DNA of 64,000 nucleotides from Xanthocytophaga agilis (GTDB lineage Bacteria > Bacteroidota > Bacteroidia > Cytophagales > 172606-1). A program made the translations under genes and the position numbers. A model generated the notes under the pieces. That model made no database searches. It saw only the letters and a program-made list of their open reading frames with translations, and was not told the origin of the DNA. This document shows, piece after piece, positions 17,433-25,434 of the stretch. The stretch is from positions 43,446 to 107,445 of the forward strand of contig NZ_JASJOU010000023.1 of the NCBI RefSeq assembly GCF_030068605.1, written 5' to 3'. The number at the start of each line of letters is the position of its first letter. Within the stretch, counting starts at the first letter, position 1.

Positions 17433-18359
17433 ATGCAAACACAACAAAAGCATTTTGTGTGGTATGGCAGTGCGGGAAGTGAAGGCGGACCTTTTATGAT
17501 TTCTTCTGTTGAAGACTATGCTCAATGGAAAGGTAGCGACGAACAGTTAAGCGAACGATTCCGGATTAGATACGATGGCCCATTGGTAAATGAGCTTTCA
17601 CCGGATTTTGAGATGGTACAGCCTATTTACTTTTATAGTGAAGCCTCTTGTAAAGAGTTTGTACTGTCATTACTCAAAGAGTTGTATGAGAAGCAACCTC
17701 AACTTCTGATGCAGGTAAAAAAAACTGTATGGGATGAAGTAATGAACAGAGAGTATAACATACTGTCACCACATGCCACACCTGATCTCATAGAAAAATG
17801 GATGGATACATGGCTGGAGCATATTGGGCTGCAATACAACTTTCTGCTGGAGGAGAAAATCAGCTTTCGTCTTCTGATGGAAGCATATACCGACTACACA
17901 CACATCTGTGAAATGTATCTGAATCAGGATGAGATCGCTATTGCTCCATTTGGGAATGATGCCCAGGCTCTCTTTTGGGATGTACAGCCTAACATAGTAA
18001 CACTGGCTCTTGAACCCACAGGCAGTGAAGTGTTATTTGTAACTACGCAAGACATACACAAAGCCAAAGCGCTGGAAGTGATTGCCTCCAGTGATAAATC
18101 ATACGAAGTAGGTACTCTAAACTTTCCTACAGGACGGGGTGTGCTGGCATGGTCACCGATGACACAAGGAGACCTTGGAGCTGCGGCAGGACTGGAGCCG
18201 ATTGCAGATTTAAATCCACCTGTGCAACTCAATTCTCTGAACATTCTGGGTGTAGGTACTGTCTTTAAAGTAAAAGCAGGCAATTATGCTGTCACCTGGG
18301 GCTGGGACAATGTGGACGAGAAGGAGTTTGCCTGGGTAAGAATTTCATTAAAGGAATAG
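17433..18359 (+). CDS. Protein of unknown function (possibly Imm21-like)
   Basis: 308 residues, no signal peptide. The first 30 residues contain FVWYGSAGSEGGPFMISS, similar in pattern to the W-x-SGGP start of Imm21 immunity proteins, and later PFGNDAQALFWD and GRGVLAWSPMTQGD fall in roughly the expected places. I regard this as a weak lead, not an assignment. The C-terminal quarter ends in a beta-rich segment with aromatic pairs (YAVTWGWDNVDEKEFAWVRI). No toxin gene is visible next to it. It follows the Crp-type regulator by 48 bp and may be co-transcribed. Confidence 0.5.
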   Translation: MQTQQKHFVWYGSAGSEGGPFMISSVEDYAQWKGSDEQLSERFRIRYDGPLVNELSPDFEMVQPIYFYSEASCKEFVLSLLKELYEKQPQLLMQVKKTVWDEVMNREYNILSPHATPDLIEKWMDTWLEHIGLQYNFLLEEKISFRLLMEAYTDYTHICEMYLNQDEIAIAPFGNDAQALFWDVQPNIVTLALEPTGSEVLFVTTQDIHKAKALEVIASSDKSYEVGTLNFPTGRGVLAWSPMTQGDLGAAAGLEPIADLNPPVQLNSLNILGVGTVFKVKAGNYAVTWGWDNVDEKEFAWVRISLKE

Positions 18360-19339
18360 TTTTGCCTATGGTGAGTACATATTGCTAGCCGAACTGAATT
18401 ATATGCAGAACGCGTTTTGCGGTACGTTCAACGCAAGTGACATGGAGAAGAGGCTATTTGATTTGTTTGGAAGAAAATAGTTTTTGCCTAGAGTTCACCG
18501 CAAAATTGTTAATGCGTTGAATTAACCGCACGAAATTCTTTTGAACAGAATAAACCGCAAGCATTCACTTTGACCTGAACTCACCGCAAAAAATTTCATA
18601 CGCATAATTCAAGTCAAATCCGGAGCGAATGCTGAATTACGTTGAGCCAATGTAGGGCGACCACGCCGAGTCGTGGCAGGCTGTGTTTGGATTTGGAAAG
18701 CATAATCTGAGATTGATTCCTGACAGAATTTTTGGGAAACAAGGCATACCCATAAACTCTACATTTTCAATAATGTTTTGTTAACCCAAGCACGGCCTGT
18801 GGGAACGCGTGTAATCTGCCAATCACCCTACATTGTCGAATTAATTAAATCATTCTCTGCATTATCTGAGATAATCCGCTTCTGTTCAAGCACATTAGAA
18901 GTACTATAGGCCCTTCTCTACTCCCACTAATCAATTGAAAGTGATGTTGATGGCATTTTGAGAGGTATTACTATGTATGTAAAATAAGCCTTTAACATAG
19001 GCCTTGATTGGCTATATATCTTATTGGTATATTTAAAACAGTAAATACCTGATAATAAGTCCTGTTACACTTGGTTACACAGATTTACACCGTTAGTTGC
19101 ACATCTAAGTAATTGTAAGATAGACTAGTAACACTGGTTACACTTGTCTCTCATATACGCATATTTATTATAATATAATACTATATATAAAAGGGAGTAT
19201 AGCTGTTGCTCTATTGTTCCCAGGAACTTTGGCAAAAAATAGCAAAACTCCGAAACCAGTGTTACCTGTCTGATTTTCAATGCATTAACATGTAACTTTG
19301 GCTGTAACCATGTGTATCCTGTGTAACTTATCGGAAGCC
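18360..19339. other. Long gene-free region with periodic repeats
   Basis: 980 bp with no supported gene. It contains four ACCGCAA-type repeats at 18491-18591, a small hairpin CCACG-CCGAGT-CGTGG at 18661-18676, an AT-rich stretch near 19160-19200, and repeated GTTACAC words at 19063-19330. This is the longest non-coding stretch in the window and looks like decayed accessory DNA. Confidence 0.5.
18491..18605 (+). repeat. Short direct-repeat array, period 28-29 bp
   Basis: Four copies of GAA(T/C)T(C/A)ACCGCA-like sequence start at 18491, 18519, 18548 and 18577, spaced 28, 29 and 29 bp. The spacer sequences differ. The last copy is preceded by TTTGACC, as are units of the array at 41361-41612, so the two arrays appear to be related in design. 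Confidence 0.6.
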
Positions 19340-20035
19340 CTATCGGGCATTGATGCGTTCCCGAATCGTTATCAGGCTTTCTTCATAGGAAGCGCCAATG
19401 GGGATTTCATGGTCAGCTATCCAAAGCTGATGACGAGAAATTTTTTCAATTTTAGAAATAGCAATAATATAGGATCGGTGTACCCGAATAAATGCCCCTT
19501 CCGGCAGCATCTGAAGAATATCTGTCATAGTTTGCCGGCTTAACAGCTTTCGGCCTTTCAGCGTAAAGATCAGATAGTTTCCATCTGACTCAATGTAGAA
19601 TATATCATCCAGCAACACTTTTTCTTCTTCATACCCTGTTTTGACAAAAATAAACTTCTCTGAATCGCCTTCCCGAAGTGTCTTTATTTCCAGGGCTTTT
19701 GTACACGACTTGGTAAATCGTACCAATGAAAAAGGTTTCAGCAGGTAATCAATAGCATCCAGTTCAAAACCCTGGACGGCATATTCGGAATAAGCGGTAG
19801 TAAATACAACCATCGGCACTCTTGACAACGTCTGCACAAACTCAATTCCTGAGATATCAGGCATTTTAATGTCTACAAACAACAGATCTATACGGTTTTG
19901 CCGAAGAAAAGGAATAGCATCAAAGGCATCTGTAAACGTAGCAACAAGTTCCAGGAAAGGCACCTTTGAGGCATGTCTGGATACAACTTCCAATGCACTG
20001 GGTTCGTCGTCAATAGCAATAGCGGTAAGTTTCAT
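19340..20035 (-). CDS. LytTR-family response regulator
   Basis: 231 residues from the ATG at 20035. The receiver domain (about 1-120) has the acidic pair DDE and the phosphoacceptor Asp55 in LLFVDIKMPD, plus the K in YLLKPF. The LytTR DNA-binding domain (about 135-231) shows FVKTGYEEEKVLLDDIFYIESDGNY and IRVHRSYIIAISKI. Such regulators act with LytS-type kinases. Here the kinase gene is two genes upstream in the same operon, separated by a serine hydrolase gene whose stop lies 3 bp before this start. A TTG at 20038 could also start it. Confidence 0.92.
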   Translation of the reverse strand: MKLTAIAIDDEPSALEVVSRHASKVPFLELVATFTDAFDAIPFLRQNRIDLLFVDIKMPDISGIEFVQTLSRVPMVVFTTAYSEYAVQGFELDAIDYLLKPFSLVRFTKSCTKALEIKTLREGDSEKFIFVKTGYEEEKVLLDDIFYIESDGNYLIFTLKGRKLLSRQTMTDILQMLPEGAFIRVHRSYIIAISKIEKISRHQLWIADHEIPIGASYEESLITIRERINAR

Positions 20036-20038
20036 CAA

Positions 20039-21541
20039 TTATTTTATCTTGGATAGTTTCCATTCCTGATCTTCTCTTTGTCCCTGTATACCATCAATGC
20101 TGCCATTCGCATCTCTCGAAAATGTATACTCGTTTTGAGGAAGCTCATACAAAAAGAATGTAGTATCATCTGTAAAATGCATCTCCCAGGTATTGCGGGA
20201 AGTACTATTGTGGTATAGAAGCTTTTCACCCTGTTTATATACTGTAATAGTCTGATCAGGTGCTTCACTCCAGGTATAGCTTCCAATATAAGCATCTGTA
20301 GTAGCAGAAGCCACTTTTATCTCTTTTTTCACTACCGGATTGTAAAAATCTTTCCAGGTATATATAGAAGCTACACTGTTTACCAATTCCCGGATTAGTC
20401 CGAAGTTATCGGAATTACACATAATTACGACTCCATTCCCTCCCTCTACAGAACCATAATATACAGACGAAAAGCCTTCATTCAAACCAGTATGCTGAAA
20501 ATAGGCAGCCTCCTTTCCTTCCCTCATAAAAATGAATGTACCCAAAGCCACATCGTAACGAGGCAAATAAGGTGTAAGCATACGACGTGTCATTTTGGGC
20601 GATAATACCTTACTGGATTTGCCTTGCAAGGATAACTGCATCTCCAGCACAAATGTAGCAATATCCGTTGGGGTAGTCCATAAGCCTGCTGCAGCTTGTT
20701 CAGGATAGATATGGAACAAACTTCCTATTGGCTTACCATCATACCGATAGCCTGTAGCCAGCTCATGTTGTAATTTTACAGCAGGGGGCTGAGCAAAGGT
20801 ACTGTGTACCATCCCTAAGGGGTTCAGAACCTCTGTCTGCATGTACTGAGCATACGTCTTTTGGGTCACATCTTCTACCAGAAGTTGTGTAAGGGTAGTG
20901 CCTCCTCCTGAGTACTCCATTGTGGTGCCGGGCTCTGCCATTAACCGTACTGCCGGAGAGTTGGCAGGTGGCAAGCCATCCAGTACCTGTAGCAAAGAAG
21001 GACGAGGCTCCTTGTCTGTATAGCCAGCAAATCCATGTACTGAGAGCCCGGCAGTATGACTTAGCAGATTGCCAAGAGTAATTACTTTTCTATGTGCCAG
21101 GGAGTCATACGGAAACTTCCAGCGTTTCAGGTACTGATTAATATCTTTGTCCAGTGCTACCTGCTGATTCTGTACCAGCTTCAGGCATCCTATGGCATTC
21201 AGCGACTTGCTGATTGAGGCTGCCTGAAACAGTGTATTTTCTGAAACAGGTCTTTTATCTGTGGTATCTGCCCAGCCGTATCCCTTTGCCCATTCGATCT
21301 GGTAGTTATGGATCACAGCAATACTTACCCCCTTTACATTGTAAAAACGCATCCGTTCAGCCAGTGTCCAGTTAGGTCTTCCGTCAATCTGCATCCAGGT
21401 GCACAAATTCTGCTCTACCTGCTTGATCCGTTTTTCGATCTCAGCCGTGTAGCGCCTGGTAGGCTGGGCTCTGACTGTTGACATACATCCTATAAGAAGG
21501 AGGCATATCTCAAGGAAGAATAGCGTTAAGTATGTTTTCAT
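20039..21541 (-). CDS. Serine hydrolase (class C beta-lactamase/PBP-like), lipoprotein
   Basis: About 500 residues from the ATG at 21541. The N-terminus (MKTYLTLFFLEICLLLIGC) carries a lipobox with Cys19, so the protein is probably anchored to a membrane. The catalytic motif SISK (Ser109-Lys112) in LFQAASISKSLNAIGCLKL, then EYSGGG and HTGLNEGFSSVYYG, show the beta-lactamase fold; a C-terminal lipocalin-like beta domain begins near residue 405. An upstream ATG at 21622 would overlap the kinase gene and break the lipobox. The gene lies between a histidine kinase and its response regulator, which hints that it belongs to the same signalling unit. Confidence 0.85.
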   Translation of the reverse strand: MKTYLTLFFLEICLLLIGCMSTVRAQPTRRYTAEIEKRIKQVEQNLCTWMQIDGRPNWTLAERMRFYNVKGVSIAVIHNYQIEWAKGYGWADTTDKRPVSENTLFQAASISKSLNAIGCLKLVQNQQVALDKDINQYLKRWKFPYDSLAHRKVITLGNLLSHTAGLSVHGFAGYTDKEPRPSLLQVLDGLPPANSPAVRLMAEPGTTMEYSGGGTTLTQLLVEDVTQKTYAQYMQTEVLNPLGMVHSTFAQPPAVKLQHELATGYRYDGKPIGSLFHIYPEQAAAGLWTTPTDIATFVLEMQLSLQGKSSKVLSPKMTRRMLTPYLPRYDVALGTFIFMREGKEAAYFQHTGLNEGFSSVYYGSVEGGNGVVIMCNSDNFGLIRELVNSVASIYTWKDFYNPVVKKEIKVASATTDAYIGSYTWSEAPDQTITVYKQGEKLLYHNSTSRNTWEMHFTDDTTFFLYELPQNEYTFSRDANGSIDGIQGQREDQEWKLSKIK

Positions 21542-21593
21542 AGTTGTAGTTACTAAATAGGTGTAAGTGTTCTGATAGTATGGTATCACTGAA

Positions 21594-23171
21594 TTACCAA
21601 TAACGCAAAACCAGAGAAGCAAAATAATCCTGTCCTGACTGTTCTATATTGAGTGTATATCGATCCGGATAAAGCAAATCCAGCCGCTTGCGTACATTTT
21701 CCAGACCAACTCCAGATTTATTCTCTTCCGGATCATTTTCCAGCTTGGCATGCATCGAATTGTGTACTTTAAAATATAGGTGTGTAGCATCCAGCGTAAG
21801 CGTGATATATATCCAGGAAGGTTGCCGGAAGCTGATACCATGTTTGAAGGCATTCTCGACAAAGGGGTTCAACAACATGGGAGCAATGTATATTTCTTTG
21901 TCTGGCTGTTGAATGTTTACCCGTATTTCGATAGGGTGGGATTCATCCAGACGCATACGCTGTATAGCAATGTAGTTATACAAATATTCCGTTTCCTTGG
22001 TTAAGGGTATTCGCTCCTGATTATTTTCATGGAGCATAAACCGCATCATATCGCCTAACTTCTGAATGCCATCTGATGTTTTTTCGGCATTTTCTCGCAA
22101 GGCAGCAGCATATAGTGTGTTGAGAGCGTTGAACAAAAAGTGAGGGTTGATCTGCAAACGAAGTGCAATTAGTTCAGCTGATTTATGCGAAATCTGTGTC
22201 TGCAACTGGATCTTTTCTTTGGTAAAGACCTGCCGCAGATACATAATTACCAAAGGAACAATCAGCAATATAGTCAGAATAGCTACAATTCTCTTGTTGC
22301 GGCTTATTTCCAGATCAAAATCATTGGCCGCAATCCAGGTCATGGCTGTACCAGCTATACATATAATAAAGTAAATAACCAGATACTGAATAACCAGATT
22401 CCAGGCCGAATGTTGAATGGCAGGGAGCAATCGGTCATAGCAGAACTTTTGCAGAATAAAAACCAATAACCCCAGCACCAGCATATAAAAGAAATACCGG
22501 AATGTGCCATCAGCCAGGTTTTCCATAGGCATATCAAACAGAAATTCCGGCACCTCGCCTATTAAAGCAAAGCCTAGTATTAGTGAAGCCAGGCATATCA
22601 GTAGAAAATACCCAATGTATACCTGATTCCCCTTCTGATCTTCGTTGAGTTTGGTATGAATATAATAATAGAGTTGAGCTACACATTCATAATATCCAAT
22701 GATGGTGAGCATTACCACCGTAGAGGATATGACATTACGCTGACGATACAGAGAGTAAGCCCCTGCCCCAATAACATTCCCGTTTTCATCGCGATAGTAT
22801 TGCGGAAATTGCCGAAAGTACAGATAAACAAAAACCCCTGCTCCTGCTAATACCAATGTCATGACCAAAAAAATGAAGGTTTTGTCGTCCTGTTGTGCCT
22901 CTTTGATTTTGGGAAAAGTATGGTAATGAAACACATACCAGGCTGCAACAAAAAAGATAGTGCATCCAGCAACAGGCAGACACGTATTTACCCCAAAGTT
23001 ATACCCTTCAATTTCTGCTATCTGATAGGCAACTCCACCCTGTAACTCAGGCTCAGACAGAAACTTAAACAGATTCTGGTATTCCTCAAAATAACGACGT
23101 ACCAGATAAATGATAGTGGCAATAAAAATAAAGAGGGCTTCGTAGAACCTGACCTTGTTGAGCGTGTGCAT
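21594..23171 (-). CDS. LytS-type sensor histidine kinase
   Basis: 525 residues. Some eight hydrophobic segments run from residue 10 to 315. A short coiled coil leads to the His_kinase domain with LQINPHFLFNALNTL (His344), followed by a HATPase region (MLLNPFVENAFKHG, GVGLENVRKRLDLLY). The long multi-pass sensor suggests an intramembrane or periplasmic signal; no extra sensory domain is recognised. It is the first gene of the kinase-hydrolase-regulator operon. A divergent promoter region of about 220 bp separates it from the antiporter gene. Confidence 0.92.
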   Translation of the reverse strand: MHTLNKVRFYEALFIFIATIIYLVRRYFEEYQNLFKFLSEPELQGGVAYQIAEIEGYNFGVNTCLPVAGCTIFFVAAWYVFHYHTFPKIKEAQQDDKTFIFLVMTLVLAGAGVFVYLYFRQFPQYYRDENGNVIGAGAYSLYRQRNVISSTVVMLTIIGYYECVAQLYYYIHTKLNEDQKGNQVYIGYFLLICLASLILGFALIGEVPEFLFDMPMENLADGTFRYFFYMLVLGLLVFILQKFCYDRLLPAIQHSAWNLVIQYLVIYFIICIAGTAMTWIAANDFDLEISRNKRIVAILTILLIVPLVIMYLRQVFTKEKIQLQTQISHKSAELIALRLQINPHFLFNALNTLYAAALRENAEKTSDGIQKLGDMMRFMLHENNQERIPLTKETEYLYNYIAIQRMRLDESHPIEIRVNIQQPDKEIYIAPMLLNPFVENAFKHGISFRQPSWIYITLTLDATHLYFKVHNSMHAKLENDPEENKSGVGLENVRKRLDLLYPDRYTLNIEQSGQDYFASLVLRYW

Positions 23172-23395
23172 AGTACCATTGATTTTTCATCAAAACTATA
23201 TGCTGAGAAGGGATCTGTGGCAAAAATGGGATGAAACTTTAGAAAAATGGGATGAATGCATCTGTAGAAAGGATAATGGATAAAATTTTTGGGATGACTC
23301 ATGTTTTCTTTTCTTTCCAAACACGGAACCTCCCGTTTGATCGCACATTTTTGATAAATTATTATCTTGGCATTACAAATCTCAACCCAACCTCT

Positions 23396-24994
23396 ATGCA
23401 TCAAACCTTACTATTATGTATTTCTTTATTACTGGCAGTTTCGTTATTTGTAATGCTTGGGCAGCGCCTCCGCATTCCTGTTCCGATCTTTCTGGTATTG
23501 AGTGGTCTTGTCGTAAGCTGGATTCCGGGAGTACCACGTATATCGATTGATCCAGATCTAATCTTTCTGATCTTTCTGCCACCCTTATTGTATGAAGCGG
23601 CCTGGTATACTTCCTGGAAAGAGTTCTGGCGATGGAGACGTATCATTGTTGTACTGGCTTTTGGCCTCGTTGTATTTACTGCCTTTGCGGTTGCCTATGT
23701 TTCACAGGCTCTGATTCCGGGTTTTACAATGGCGCTGGGATTTCTATTGGGAGGCATCATTTCGCCACCGGATGCTGTTGCAGCTTCTTCTGTCCTGAAA
23801 GAGATTAAAGTTCCCAAGAGGGTTATTAACATTCTGGAAGGAGAAAGTCTGGTCAATGATGCAGCCAGCTTGGTTGTATTTCGGTTTGCCCTGGCAGCTA
23901 TAGTATCTGGCTCGTTTGTCTGGAAAGATGCAGCAACAGGCTTTTTTTCAGTTACAATTTTTGGCATTGGCGTTGGATTAGGCGTTGCAGGTGTGTTTTA
24001 TGTGGTTCATCGATGGCTCCCGGCTACTACACGTATCAATATTCTAATGACCTTTATGGCTCCTTATGTCATGTATCTGGCAGCAGAGGAACTTCATGTG
24101 TCGGGTGTAATGGCAGTGGTAAGTGGAGGGTTATTCCTGTCCTATCACAGACATCAGATTTTTAATCATACAGTCCGTATTCAGGGAGCTGGCATGTGGG
24201 CTACTGTAGTATTTGCGATGAATGGATTAGTTTTTATCCTTATAGGTTTGGAACTGCCTGTCATTGTCAATGGGCTGGATGGCTATTCCAAAGGAGAGGT
24301 GATATGGTATGCGATTGTTATCACATTGCTGGTTATTGTTACACGGATGGTAGTGGTGATGTTCACCTCTATTTTTACACGGATAGTAGGAGGAGTGATT
24401 CCGGTAGCCGAACGAAGACCAGGCTGGCGTGGACCTATCATTGTAGGTTGGGCAGGTATGCGAGGGGTGGTTTCTCTTGCGTCCGCCTTATCCATTCCGC
24501 TTACACTGGATACAGGAGCAGCATTTCCACACCGAAATCTGATTCTGTTTATCACGTTCATAGTTATTCTGGTTACACTGGTATTCCAGGGGTTAACTTT
24601 ACCCTATATTATCCGAAAGGTCAATTACGCGGATCCTGATCATCTGGCTTCTGAACATGAACAGATTGCAGCCATCCGAAAAAAACTGCTTCAGGTAGCC
24701 CTTATACAATTGGAAGAAAATCATTCAGACAAAGTCATTACCAATGAACTGATTGCCAACCTAAAAAACCGGATGGAGGATGATCTGTACCTGCAAACTA
24801 ACCATTTGGAAGCAGTAGTACTTGATGAAGAGAAAATGGCGGAATATAATGAAGTCTTTGCGGATATAGTAGCCGCTAAACGAAAGGAGTTGTATCAGTT
24901 ACGCCACAGAAATGAGTTTGATGACGAGGTAATCCGAAAAGAAGAAGCCTGGATTGACCTGGAACAGGAAAAGATTAATCATTCTGTACACTAA
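23396..24994 (+). CDS. Na+/H+ antiporter, CPA1 family
   Basis: About 532 residues from the ATG at 23396, which opens directly into a first transmembrane helix (MHQTLLLCISLLLAVSLFVML). Around twelve membrane segments are visible, with the CPA1 core motifs LPPLLYEAAWYTSW, GGIISPPDAVAASSVLKE and EGESLVNDAASLVVFRFAL (the Asn-Asp ion-binding pair), and GWAGMRGVVSLASALSIPL. A hydrophilic C-terminal tail of about 130 residues with charged helices follows. It exchanges Na+ (or K+) for H+ across the inner membrane. An ORF start at 23252 adds 48 unlikely residues. Ends before a terminator. Confidence 0.9.
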   Translation: MHQTLLLCISLLLAVSLFVMLGQRLRIPVPIFLVLSGLVVSWIPGVPRISIDPDLIFLIFLPPLLYEAAWYTSWKEFWRWRRIIVVLAFGLVVFTAFAVAYVSQALIPGFTMALGFLLGGIISPPDAVAASSVLKEIKVPKRVINILEGESLVNDAASLVVFRFALAAIVSGSFVWKDAATGFFSVTIFGIGVGLGVAGVFYVVHRWLPATTRINILMTFMAPYVMYLAAEELHVSGVMAVVSGGLFLSYHRHQIFNHTVRIQGAGMWATVVFAMNGLVFILIGLELPVIVNGLDGYSKGEVIWYAIVITLLVIVTRMVVVMFTSIFTRIVGGVIPVAERRPGWRGPIIVGWAGMRGVVSLASALSIPLTLDTGAAFPHRNLILFITFIVILVTLVFQGLTLPYIIRKVNYADPDHLASEHEQIAAIRKKLLQVALIQLEENHSDKVITNELIANLKNRMEDDLYLQTNHLEAVVLDEEKMAEYNEVFADIVAAKRKELYQLRHRNEFDDEVIRKEEAWIDLEQEKINHSVH

Positions 24995-25038
24995 GCTGTT
25001 ATCTCTAGGATAACTTATTGATAAAGGCAGGAAAACAA

Positions 25039-25069
25039 AAATTCCCCGATGGAAACCTTCGGGGAATTT
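25039..25069. terminator. Rho-independent terminator
   Basis: AAATTCCCCGA / TCGGGGAATTT: 11-bp stem with a nine-base loop, 45 bp past the antiporter stop codon. A second small perfect hairpin (CAGACG-TTG-CGTCTG) follows at 25116-25130. Confidence 0.8.
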
Positions 25070-25434
25070 CAGTAACAAACCACTTACAACCTAAATTTTA
25101 TTTTTATATCTAAACCAGACGTTGCGTCTGAGGATATGTCTGCTTGACTTACACTACAAAGGTACTACATTTACATCCCCTTTGTAAAGTCATAATTTAC
25201 TGATTATCATACATGAATGCTTTCCTGCCAGAATTTTGAAAGCCCACCTTGAAAAGCAGGTAAATAACTGATAAATAAGCAGATATAGTATCATAAGGAC
25301 ATACAGAAAATAATCTGTAGCAGAAAAGTCATACAGTTTTTATGTATTTCCCCTGTATTTCTTTCATTTACCACCTCTAACATACTGATAATAAACCAAC
25401 TAACTGAGTACATTTTCTTTTCAATGCAAGCATT
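25070..25434. other. Intergenic region between convergent genes
   Basis: 365 bp with no gene seen. It holds the small CAGACG hairpin at 25116-25130 and otherwise AT-rich sequence between the antiporter and the outer-membrane protein gene. Confidence 0.4.

Noticed and set aside
17433..18359. Firm assignment as an Imm21 immunity protein
   Set aside because: Only a loose SGGP-like start matches, and there is no toxin gene nearby. I keep it as unknown.
19298..19543. Plus-strand ORF of 81 codons
   Set aside because: It overlaps the LytTR response regulator on the other strand and has no protein-like features.
12557..21541. Antibiotic-resistance beta-lactamases at 12.6 and 20 kb
   Set aside because: Both have SxxK but lack the YxN and full KTG pattern of true AmpC enzymes, and carry TPR or lipocalin-like domains instead. 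They look like esterases or peptidases.
23252..23395. N-terminal extension of the Na+/H+ antiporter
   Set aside because: It would place 48 polar residues in front of the first membrane helix; the ATG at 23396 starts the helix directly as in the family.
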